This document shows, one piece after another, positions 56,261 through 63,082 of a stretch of 64,000 bases of DNA. The DNA is from Candidatus Rokuibacteriota bacterium (lineage in GTDB: Bacteria; Methylomirabilota; Methylomirabilia; Rokubacteriales; CSP1-6), in the NCBI GenBank assembly GCA_016193045.1, contig JACPSW010000073.1, positions 1 through 64,000 of the forward strand, given 5' to 3'. The translations under genes and the position numbers were made by a program. The first letter of the stretch is position 1. Each line of letters begins with the position of its first letter. Below the pieces are notes generated by a model that searched no databases, was not told where the DNA came from, and worked only from the letters and a program-made list of their open reading frames with translations.

Positions 56261-57045
56261 CGGCCGGTGAACTTCGGCGGGCGCTTCTCCTTGAAGGCCT
56301 GCACGCCCTCCTTGTGGTCCTCGGTCTCGCGCACCACCGCCATATGAGAGGAGACCAGGTCGAGGTGCGTGCGGACGTCGAGCCTCAGGCTCTGGTGGGC
56401 GACTCGCTTCATCATGCGGATCGCGATCTGGGGCCCGTCGGCGATGCGGCGCGCCAGCTCGGAGGTGTACTGGCGGAGATCCCCCGCCGGCACGACCTTG
56501 TTGACGATCCCGAGCCGCTCGGCCTCCCGCGCCTCGACGAAATCCCCCGTCCAGAGCAGCTCGAGCGCCTTCGCGATGCCGACCAGCCGCGGGAGGAAGA
56601 ACGCGTCGCCGTCGCCGGGGACCAGGCCCACCTTCACGTAGCCCGTCGAAAACCTCGCCTCCTCGGAGGCGATGCGCAGATCGCACTGGAGCGCCATCCC
56701 CATCCCGGCGCCGACGGCCACGCCGTTGACCATGGCGATGACGGGCTTGTCCATCAGGTCCAGCGTCTTCGGGATCTGGTGGATCCGCTCCCAGAGGACG
56801 TTCTTGTGATCCAGCGGGGTCGGCTCGCCCTCGCCCATCCGCCCCACGTCGCCACCGGCGCAGAACGCCCGGCCGGCGCCCGTCACGACGACCACGTTCA
56901 CCTCCGGGTCGCGCTGGGCTTCGGTGAGCGCCCACGCCCAGCGCTCGATCATCGGGCCGGTGAAGGCGTTCAGCTTGTCCGGCCGGTTGAGCGTGAGCGT
57001 CGCGATCCGGTCTTTGACTTCGTAGAGCAACTCGCTGTCGGTCAT
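56257..57045 (-). CDS. Crotonase-fold acyl-CoA isomerase/hydratase family protein
   Basis: A 262-residue enzyme: LTLNRPDKLNAFTGPM, GRAFCAGGDVGRM, NGVAVGAGMGMALQCDLRIASEEARF and VKVGLVPGDGDAFFLPRLVGIAKALELL. Both hydratase glutamates are replaced (GAGMGMA for GGGCELA; FSTGYVKVG for FGQPEI), and the PGDGD loop carries acidic residues as in PaaG/isomerase-type members. So isomerase or another crotonase reaction is more likely than hydration. Coupled to the F420-type gene downstream. Confidence 0.88.
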   Translation of the reverse strand: MTDSELLYEVKDRIATLTLNRPDKLNAFTGPMIERWAWALTEAQRDPEVNVVVVTGAGRAFCAGGDVGRMGEGEPTPLDHKNVLWERIHQIPKTLDLMDKPVIAMVNGVAVGAGMGMALQCDLRIASEEARFSTGYVKVGLVPGDGDAFFLPRLVGIAKALELLWTGDFVEAREAERLGIVNKVVPAGDLRQYTSELARRIADGPQIAIRMMKRVAHQSLRLDVRTHLDLVSSHMAVVRETEDHKEGVQAFKEKRPPKFTGR

Positions 57046-57094
57046 CGAATGTCCTCCGCCCCCTCACCCACTCAGATGCCTCTTGCCTCTTCTC

Positions 57095-57113
57095 CTCTCC
57101 CCTCGGGGGAGAG
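57095..57113. repeat. Short perfect hairpin (CTCTCCCC/GGGGAGAG)
   Basis: Eight-base stem with TCG loop in the 100-bp gap between the acyl-CoA dehydrogenase and crotonase genes, embedded in CCCTCACC/GGTGAGGG-type sequence. This pattern is a widespread extragenic palindrome in many GC-rich bacteria. No T run. Confidence 0.6.
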
Positions 57114-57144
57114 GTAGGGTGAGGGGGGTTCAAGATGAGGGGGC

Positions 57145-58335
57145 TCAGTCCTTCGGGAGCCCCAGGACGCGCTCCCCCAGGATGTTCTTCAAGATCTCGG
57201 ACGTGCCGGCCCGGATCGTGCTGGCCCGCGCAAGGAGGCAGTTGTACGCCCACTGCCCCTCGTCCGGCGCCCAGGCGCCCTCGGTGATCTGGGTGGCGGG
57301 TCCCAGGATCTCCGCCGCCAGCTCGGCCAGCTCCTGGTCCACCTGGCTCCAGGCGAGCTTGGAGGTGGATCCCTCGGGCCCGGGCGCCTTGCCCTGGATG
57401 AGGCGGGTGAGGCTCCGGTAGCCGCCGAGCTGGAGGCACTTCTCCCCGATGAGGACCGAGACGATCTTCTGGCGCACGAGCGCATCGTCGGCCGCCCTTC
57501 CCCCGTTTCGCGTCGTCTTCTTCGCCAGCGCGACCAGCCGCTCCGCCGCCATCCGGAGCGAGACGTTCCTGATGAAGGTCAGGAGGTCCCGCTCGTAGGC
57601 GAGCGTGGTCATCGCGACCTCCCACCCCCGGTTCACCTCTCCTATGACGTTGGCCGCGGGAACTCGCACGTTTTCGAGGAACACCTCGTTGAACTCAGAT
57701 TCGCCCGTCATCTGGCGGAGCGGCTTGACGGCGATCCCCGGGCTCCGCATGTCCAGCAGGAAGAAGCTGATCCCCTTGTGCCTGGGCGCGGCCGGGTCGG
57801 TCCGCGCGAGGAAAAACCCCCAGTCGGCCACGTGGGCGAGGCTCGTCCAGACCTTCTGGCCGGTCAGGATGAACTCATCGCCGTCGCGAACGGCCCGGGT
57901 CTGAAGGTTCGCCAGGTCGGAGCCCGCGTCGGGCTCGGAGAACCCCTGGCACCAGAGTTCCTCGGCGGTGAGGATCTTGGGAAGGAAGCGCTGGACCTGG
58001 GCCTCGGTGCCGTGGGCCATGAGGGTGGGGCCGAGCATGCTGAGGCCGCCGCGGTTGACGGGCGGCGGCGCCTCGGCCCGCGCCAACTCCTCGTAGAAGA
58101 TGATCTGCTCCACGAGCGAGGCGCCGCGGCCGCCGTACCTGACCGGCCAGTTGAGCCCGACCCAGCCGCTCTCGTAGAGCGTGCGCTGCCAGGCGCGGAG
58201 GCGGTCCACGTGCTCGCGGTCGGCGCGGGAGAAGGCGAAGGACCCGAGCTGGAGGTCGCGCGGAAGGTGGGCCCGGAGCCACGCCCTCATCTCCTGGCGG
58301 AACGCTTGCTCCTTCGGGGTGAACTCGAAGTCCAT
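57145..58335 (-). CDS. Acyl-CoA dehydrogenase (FadE/actinobacterial-type)
   Basis: A 396-residue flavoenzyme: MDFEFTPKEQAFRQEMRAWL, WPVRYGGRGASLVEQIIFYEELARAEAPPPVN, CQGFSEPDAGSDLANLQTRAVRDGDEFILTGQKVWTS (FAD binding), [38 protein letters not shown] and the C-terminal ASTIRAGTSEILKNILGERVLGLP. The TIRAGTSEI end is that of the steroid/branched or aromatic acyl-CoA group. It heads a row with the crotonase and F420-type genes, 4 bp after the DUF4864 gene. Confidence 0.94.
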   Translation of the reverse strand: MDFEFTPKEQAFRQEMRAWLRAHLPRDLQLGSFAFSRADREHVDRLRAWQRTLYESGWVGLNWPVRYGGRGASLVEQIIFYEELARAEAPPPVNRGGLSMLGPTLMAHGTEAQVQRFLPKILTAEELWCQGFSEPDAGSDLANLQTRAVRDGDEFILTGQKVWTSLAHVADWGFFLARTDPAAPRHKGISFFLLDMRSPGIAVKPLRQMTGESEFNEVFLENVRVPAANVIGEVNRGWEVAMTTLAYERDLLTFIRNVSLRMAAERLVALAKKTTRNGGRAADDALVRQKIVSVLIGEKCLQLGGYRSLTRLIQGKAPGPEGSTSKLAWSQVDQELAELAAEILGPATQITEGAWAPDEGQWAYNCLLARASTIRAGTSEILKNILGERVLGLPKD

Positions 58336-58339
58336 GGCG

Positions 58340-58771
58340 CTAGATCGCGCCGGAGGCCGGCCGGGTCACGACGCCGTTGATGCGCCAGCGCGACTCGTCC
58401 CAGACCATCTCGTACAGGGCCTCGATGAAGACGCCGTCGGCTCCGCGGATCCTGAGCCGGACGTAGAGCCGGCCGTCCGGGGCCAGGCTGGCCTCAGTGA
58501 CCCACGCGTCCGTCGAGCGCGCGATCTGGGGGTACCCGCCCTTCACCATCCGCTCGAAGCCGGAGAGGTCGAAGAGGGACTGGATCTCCTCGGAGGCGAA
58601 GGAGTAGGCAGTTCGGTAGTCGCCCGCCCTGAACGCCGCCAGCTGGCGCATGATCACCTCTCTCGCCTCCGCCTCGGGGCGCGGCTGGGCGGCGGCCGCC
58701 CCGGCGAGCCAGACGGCTGCCGCAAGGAGGAGAGCGAGACTCTTGCTAAGCCTGCATGAAGTCCTGCTCAT
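58340..58771 (-). CDS. Exported DUF4864 protein
   Basis: A 143-residue protein with a signal peptide (SLALLLAAAVWLAGAAAAQP) and one SnoaL-like domain: VIMRQLAAFRAGDYRTAYSFASEEIQSLF, FERMVKGGYPQI, RLYVRLRIRGADGVFIEALYEMVW, WRINGVV. This matches DUF4864 (PF16156), for which no function is known. It lies upstream of the acyl-CoA dehydrogenase and is divergent from the small proline-rich exported protein. Confidence 0.85.
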   Translation of the reverse strand: MSRTSCRLSKSLALLLAAAVWLAGAAAAQPRPEAEAREVIMRQLAAFRAGDYRTAYSFASEEIQSLFDLSGFERMVKGGYPQIARSTDAWVTEASLAPDGRLYVRLRIRGADGVFIEALYEMVWDESRWRINGVVTRPASGAI

Positions 58772-58772
58772 T

Positions 58773-58785
58773 TGTCAGCCTGACA
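58773..58785. promoter_or_regulatory. Short palindrome in a divergent promoter region
   Basis: TGTCAG-C-CTGACA, perfect, 1 bp upstream of the DUF4864 ATG and about 90 bp from the divergent exported protein gene. Possible operator. No partner site was found. Confidence 0.35.
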
Positions 58786-58878
58786 GGCCTGGCAGGTCAT
58801 AGGATGCCCCATATCTTACACCGTGAATAGGTCCGCCCCCCTCCCCCGTCTTAGTGGCAAGAAAGTGAGGTGAGCGGA

Positions 58879-59307
58879 ATGCGTCGGCTGATCGCTCTGC
58901 TTCTGGTCGCAGCGCTTCTGGTCGGATTCACGGCCCCGGCGGCCTATGCTGGGGGCAGGGGCCATAGAGGGGGCAGTACGGCCACCAACGTGGCCCTCGG
59001 GCTGGCCTCCTTCGCCGTCTTCAACCAGCTCGTGGGCCCCCTGCTTCACCCCAGGCCGGTCTACGCCGGGCCCGTGTACGTGTCCCAGCCGGTCTACGTC
59101 GCGCCACCCCAGCCGGTGGTCTACACCCAGCCGTCTCAGGTGGTAGTGGTCCAGCCGCCTCCGCCGCCGGCCCCGTCCGTCGTGTACTACCCTCACGGCC
59201 GGTACGAGCTCCACTACAACGGGAGCCAGTACTACTGGGCCTGGATTCCCAACTCCCCGCCGCCTCCCCCGGCTGTGCCGCCGCCCCCGTTGACGCCGGG
59301 CTCCTAG
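58879..59307 (+). CDS. Small exported Pro/Tyr/Val-rich protein
   Basis: About 142 residues. The signal peptide LIALLLVAALLVGFTAPAAYA is followed by GGRGHRGG, one hydrophobic segment (ATNVALGLASFAVFNQLVGPLL), and a low-complexity part rich in PVY/QPVYV repeats and poly-Pro. A short WAWIPNS unit (HYNGSQYYWAWIP) resembles the YXWV pattern of small surface proteins. ATG 58879 follows GAGGTGA; GTG 58870 is possible. Unknown function; likely cell-envelope associated. Confidence 0.75.
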   Translation: MRRLIALLLVAALLVGFTAPAAYAGGRGHRGGSTATNVALGLASFAVFNQLVGPLLHPRPVYAGPVYVSQPVYVAPPQPVVYTQPSQVVVVQPPPPPAPSVVYYPHGRYELHYNGSQYYWAWIPNSPPPPPAVPPPPLTPGS

Positions 59308-59325
59308 GCGGCTAGTCACCGGAGG

Positions 59326-59396
59326 GTTCGAGCGCGGGCTTTGCCCGCGCAACCCTGGGGGGAGGCATCGGAAGGGGGGCGGAGCCCCCCTCCGAG
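59326..59396. repeat. G/C hairpin intergenic repeat, copy R3 (at the murQ stop)
   Basis: GCGCGGGC-TTT-GCCCGCGC (about 59332-59350) and GGGGGGC-GGA-GCCCCCC (59374-59390) with TCCGAG ending at 59396, directly against the murQ stop codon (59397-59399). Nearly identical to R2. Confidence 0.85.
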
Positions 59397-60296
59397 TCAA
59401 TCAAGACAGCGCCTGAGCGAGCCTCCCGCTTCCCGCAAGAGACGGGAGGCCGCTCGGGCGCTGAGCTTTCTGCGGGCCATGACGATGGCGACTTTCGCCT
59501 GCCCGCCGGCAACCCTCAGATGGCGCCGCGCTCGGGCGCGCGAGACCTTCCCGAGGATCTGAACCAGCCGCTCGGCCCGGGCCCGGAGCTTCCGCGATCG
59601 CGGCTGGAGATCCACCATCCAGTTGCCGTACACCTTCCCGAGCCTGACAAACGCTGCCGTCGTGAGGCTGTTCAGGATCAGCTTGGTGGCCGTGCCCGCC
59701 TTCAAGCGAGTGGAGCCCGTCAGGACCTCGGGCCCGACGCGCGGGACGATCACGACGTCGGCCAGCCGGCCCAGCGGGCTGCGGCGGTCCATCGCGATCA
59801 GGACCGTGCGCCCTCGCCGGCGCCGGGCCTCGGCCAGCGCCGCCCTCACGAACGGCGTGACGCCGCTCGCCGCGATCCCGACGACGACGTCCCCCGCCCT
59901 CACCCGCCGGGCGACGGCCCGCTTCCCCTCCCCCGCTCGATCCTCGGCCCCTTCGCGCGAGCTAAAGACGGAAGCCCGGCCACCCGCCACGATGGCTTGC
60001 ACGAGTGACGGCGGCGTGTTGAACGTCGGCGGACACTCCGCCGCCTCCAGCACTCCCAGTCGCCCGCTCGTGCCGGCCCCCACGAAAAACAGCCGGCCGC
60101 CCGATTGAAGCGCGCCGGCCACCAGGGTAACCGCCAGGGCGATCTCCCGCCGGACACGACCCACGGCGACGGCGACCCGGCGGTCCTCTTGGTTCATCAG
60201 CGTCACGATCTCGATGGGGGCGAGGAAGCCGAGGCGACGGCTGCGGGGGTTGGGCTTTTCTGTGGGGAGGACGTCGTAGCGGGGGCGCTCGGCCAT
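59397..60296 (-). CDS. murQ: N-acetylmuramic acid 6-phosphate etherase
   Basis: Cleaves the lactyl ether of MurNAc-6-phosphate to GlcNAc-6-phosphate in peptidoglycan recycling. It has 299 residues, which is normal. A SIS sugar-phosphate isomerase fold: FFVGAGTSGRLGVLEAAECPPTF (with a catalytic Glu), VVGIAASGVTPFVRAAL, KAGTATKLILNSLTTAAFVRLGKVYGNWMVDLQP, and a C-terminal helical part. Start ATG 60296; longer in-frame readings run through repeat R4. It is flanked on both sides by copies of the hairpin repeat. The nearby namZ and nagZ complete the recycling theme. Confidence 0.96.
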   Translation of the reverse strand: MAERPRYDVLPTEKPNPRSRRLGFLAPIEIVTLMNQEDRRVAVAVGRVRREIALAVTLVAGALQSGGRLFFVGAGTSGRLGVLEAAECPPTFNTPPSLVQAIVAGGRASVFSSREGAEDRAGEGKRAVARRVRAGDVVVGIAASGVTPFVRAALAEARRRRGRTVLIAMDRRSPLGRLADVVIVPRVGPEVLTGSTRLKAGTATKLILNSLTTAAFVRLGKVYGNWMVDLQPRSRKLRARAERLVQILGKVSRARARRHLRVAGGQAKVAIVMARRKLSARAASRLLREAGGSLRRCLD

Positions 60297-60320
60297 GACG
60301 CTTCCGAAGATAGCACGTGT

Positions 60321-60413
60321 CTTCGGGGGGAGGCAGCCCCCGAAGCCCCGAGCGAAGCGAGCGGGGCGGCTTTGCCCCGGGGCGTCGGAAGGGGGGCGGA
60401 GCCCCCCTCCGAA
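60321..60413. repeat. G/C hairpin intergenic repeat, copy R4 (composite, murQ/namZ divergent region)
   Basis: The right part (60387-60413) is the family core GGGGGGC-GGA-GCCCCCC followed by TCCGA. The left part carries a different hairpin, CTTCGGGGG-AGGCAG-CCCCCGAAG (60321-60344 region), and CCCCGAGCGAAGCGAGCGGGG. It lies in the divergent region, so any murQ or namZ promoter must work around it. Confidence 0.75.
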
Positions 60414-60434
60414 GATGATAGATTGGGATACGCC

Positions 60435-61470
60435 ATGGCGCGCGTCCTGACGGGCCTCGACCGGCTGCCGGCTACCCACCTCTCCCGCATCAGGGGCCGC
60501 CGCCTCGGCCTCCTCTGCCGCCGGCGCCACCGTCCGCGGGCGCCCGGTGCACAGCCTCTACGGGCGACGACGCGCGCCGACCGCTCGCATGCTCGGCGGG
60601 CTCGACACCCTCGTCTGCGACCTCCAGGACGTGGGCGCGCGCTACTACACCTTCGTCTGGACCATGGCCCTCGCGATGGGCGCCTGCGCGCGGGCCGGCG
60701 TCAGGATGATCGTCCTCGACCGGCCGAATCCCCTGGGCGGCGCCCGCGTCGAGGGCAACGTCCTCGATCCGCGCTTCGCCTCGTTCGTGGGCCTCTATCC
60801 CCTACCGGTTCGCCACGGGATGACCATCGGGGAGCTGGCGCTGTACCTCAACTCGCGACACGGCCTCCGCTGCGACCTCGACGTGATCCCCATGAGCGGC
60901 TGGCGGCGCGCCATGCTCTGGGAGGACACCGGGCTGCCGTGGGTGCCGCCCTCCCCCAACATGCCGACGCCCGACACGGCCCGCGTCTATCCCGGCGCCT
61001 GCCTCATCGAGGCCACGAACCTGTCCGAGGGGCGCGGGACCACCCGGCCGTTCGAGTGGGTGGGCGCGCCGTTCATCGACGCGAAGGACCTGGCCGGGGC
61101 CCTGAACGCCGAGGGCCTGCCCGGGGTCCGCTTCCGTCCGTGCCGGTTCCGGCCGACGTTCCACAAGTGGAAGGGGCGCGCCTGCGGCGGCGTCCAGCTC
61201 CACGTGATCGACCGCAGCCGCTTCAAGCCGTACCTGACGGGGCTCGCGCTGATCGCGACGGCGCGCCGCCTCTACCCGCGCCGCTTCGCGTGGCGGCGAC
61301 CCCCGTACGAGTTCGAGAAGCGCAAACTACCGATCGACATCCTCTGCGGCACCGACCGGATCCGCCGCCAGATCCATGCGAACCACTCGCCCGCCCAGTT
61401 CGAAGCGTCATGGCAGCCCGCCCTCCGTGCGTTCGTGCGATCCCGCCAGCCGTATCTCCTCTACCGATGA
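60435..61470 (+). pseudogene. namZ: NamZ-type exo-beta-N-acetylmuramidase (DUF1343), internal deletion with frameshift
   Basis: Frame 1 from ATG 60435 gives MARVLTGLDRLPATHLSRI and GRRLGLLC, the family N-terminus. The frame then switches: from about 60520 a second frame reads GATVRGRPVHSLYGRRRAPTARMLGGLDTLVCDLQDVGARYYTF, DRPNPLGG, NLSEGRGTTRPFEWVGAPFID and HKWKGRACGGVQLHV to the stop at 61470. About 50-55 residues between GLLC and HSLYG, including the conserved FGPEHG-type segment, are missing. The remaining 300 residues look intact, so decay is recent, or the assembly is wrong here. Confidence 0.8.
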
Positions 61471-62981
61471 CGCTCGAGGAGCTGGTCGGCCAGCGGCTCA
61501 TGTTGGGGCTCCCCGGCCCCACCCTCAGGCCCCAGGACGTCCGCCTCTTCAACGAGACCAAAGCGGGTGGGCTGATCCTGTACCGCCGGAACTTCCAGTC
61601 CGCCGCTCAGCTGCTCGGCCTCCTGACCCAAGTCGAAGAGGCCCTCGGCCGCCGGCTGCTGATCGCGACGGATCACGAAGGCGGACGCGTCATCATGCTG
61701 GGAGAAGGCGTGACGGTCTTCCCCGACAACCTCGCCGTGGGAGCCAGCCGCGAGGTAATCTCGGCCGAGCGCCAGGGCCGGATCGAGGCGCTCGAGCTGC
61801 GCCGATTGGGCATCGACCTCAACTTCGCCCCGGTGCTCGACGTCCTGACGGAGGCCCCGAGCCCCAACATCGGCATCCGCTCCTACGGCAAGGACCCGGC
61901 GCTCGTGGCGCGCTTGGGCGCCGCCCGCATCCGGGGCATGCAGTCCCGCGGCCTCTCGGCCTGCGCCAAGCACTTCCCCGGCAAGGGCCACTCCTCGCTG
62001 GACGCCCACCTCCGGCTCCCCACGATTCCCTCCACGTGGGCCGAGATGAAGCGCGCCCACCTGCCGCCGTTCCTCGCCGCCATCGAGGCCGGGGTGGACG
62101 CCGTCATGACCTCGCATCCACTCTACCCGGCCCTCGATCCGGCCCCGCTGACCCCCGCGACCTTCTCAAAGCGGATCGTGAGGGACTACTTGCGGGGCGA
62201 GCTGTCCTATGGCGGCGTGATCGTGAGCGATGATCTCGAGATGGGAGCCATCGCCGAGCTCTGCCCGGTGGGAGAGGCCGCCGTCAAGGCCGCCGAGGCG
62301 GGGCACGACCTCCTGCTGGTCTGCCACACCGAGGCGGCTCAGCGCCAGGCCTGCGCCGCGCTGCGTGACGCCTATCGAGGAAACCGCCTCGCCGTGAACG
62401 AGCTGGAGGCGAGCGTCGAGAGGATCCAGGGGCTCAAGGCCAAGCGACCGCTGCGCTTCGAGGGAGGACCGCCGCGCTGCGAGGTGGGGGGACCGCCGCT
62501 CGCGAAGGCGATCGCCACCCAGGCGGTCACGCTGCTCCAGCCGGGATCCACGGATCTCAGGAGGCGCTTCAACGGGACGGTCGGCGTGATCTTCCCGCGC
62601 TTCTCCTGGCTGGCCGACCGCATCACGATCGAGCCGCTGCTGCTCGACGAGGCGGCCTATCTCCAGGGGGCGCTCGGCCGCTTCGGGGTGAGGCCGGAGA
62701 TCCTGATCGTGGGGATCGAGCCCACCGACGCCGACATCGAGCGGGCGGCGGCGCTCGCGACTCGCTCGGACGTGGCGCTCCTCTTCCTGGTCGACGCCCA
62801 CCTCTACCCGTCCAACCGGCGGCTCCTGGACCGGCTCCAGGAGACGGGGCGGCCCCTCGCCGTGGCCCTCCTCAGAGATCCCTACGACGCGGCCTTTTTG
62901 AGACCCGGCGTGCTCGGCGTGACCGCGTTCGGCTTCCGGATCTGCCAGCTCGACGCCGTCATCGCCCGCCTCCTCGCCTGA
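61467..62981 (+). CDS. nagZ: Glycoside hydrolase family 3 beta-N-acetylhexosaminidase (NagZ-like)
   Basis: A 504-residue GH3 enzyme releasing terminal GlcNAc from muropeptide sugars. LIATDHEGGRVIML, DLNFAPVLDV, CAKHFPGKGHSSLDAH (His of the catalytic dyad and KHFPGxG) and VIVSDDLEMGAIAE (nucleophile Asp) are all present. Longer than E. coli NagZ (341) because a C-terminal domain of about 160 residues follows, as in many Gram-positive-type NagZ proteins. ATG 61467 overlaps the namZ stop as ATGA. No signal peptide, so probably cytosolic. Confidence 0.93.
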   Translation: MTLEELVGQRLMLGLPGPTLRPQDVRLFNETKAGGLILYRRNFQSAAQLLGLLTQVEEALGRRLLIATDHEGGRVIMLGEGVTVFPDNLAVGASREVISAERQGRIEALELRRLGIDLNFAPVLDVLTEAPSPNIGIRSYGKDPALVARLGAARIRGMQSRGLSACAKHFPGKGHSSLDAHLRLPTIPSTWAEMKRAHLPPFLAAIEAGVDAVMTSHPLYPALDPAPLTPATFSKRIVRDYLRGELSYGGVIVSDDLEMGAIAELCPVGEAAVKAAEAGHDLLLVCHTEAAQRQACAALRDAYRGNRLAVNELEASVERIQGLKAKRPLRFEGGPPRCEVGGPPLAKAIATQAVTLLQPGSTDLRRRFNGTVGVIFPRFSWLADRITIEPLLLDEAAYLQGALGRFGVRPEILIVGIEPTDADIERAAALATRSDVALLFLVDAHLYPSNRRLLDRLQETGRPLAVALLRDPYDAAFLRPGVLGVTAFGFRICQLDAVIARLLA

Positions 62982-63015
62982 CGGAATGGTGCCTTGCCGG
63001 CAACCGCGCTTCGTT

Positions 63016-63065
63016 GTAGCATGGTTGCTACTAGCAAGGTTGCTACTAGCGGAGATGCTACAAAC
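63016..63065. promoter_or_regulatory. Overlapping palindromes and 15-bp iterons upstream of the ATPase gene
   Basis: GTAGCA-TGGT-TGCTAC (63016-63031) overlaps TTGCTA-C-TAGCAA (63025-63037), and the 11-mer TTGCTACTAGC recurs at 63040-63050 with a degenerate third copy (TGCTACAAAC) at 63056-63065, a period of 15 bp. It lies 18-67 bp upstream of the ATPase start. Probably an operator array for a repressor. Confidence 0.6.
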
Positions 63066-63082
63066 GTAATACCCTGCGGCAT

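Noticed and set aside
58816-59400. Minus-strand ORF opposite the small exported protein
   Set aside because: It is a shadow frame running through repeat R3; the plus-strand gene has a signal peptide and a ribosome site.
60105-62981. A 958-codon plus-strand frame that would fuse part of murQ antisense, the namZ N-terminus and nagZ
   Set aside because: Only two stretches of this frame match families (namZ start and NagZ); the rest is antisense or out of frame. NagZ has its own ATG at 61467.
63025-63065. Short CRISPR-like array at the TTGCTACTAGC iterons
   Set aside because: The period is 15 bp with 4-5 bp between units; there are no spacers of CRISPR length.
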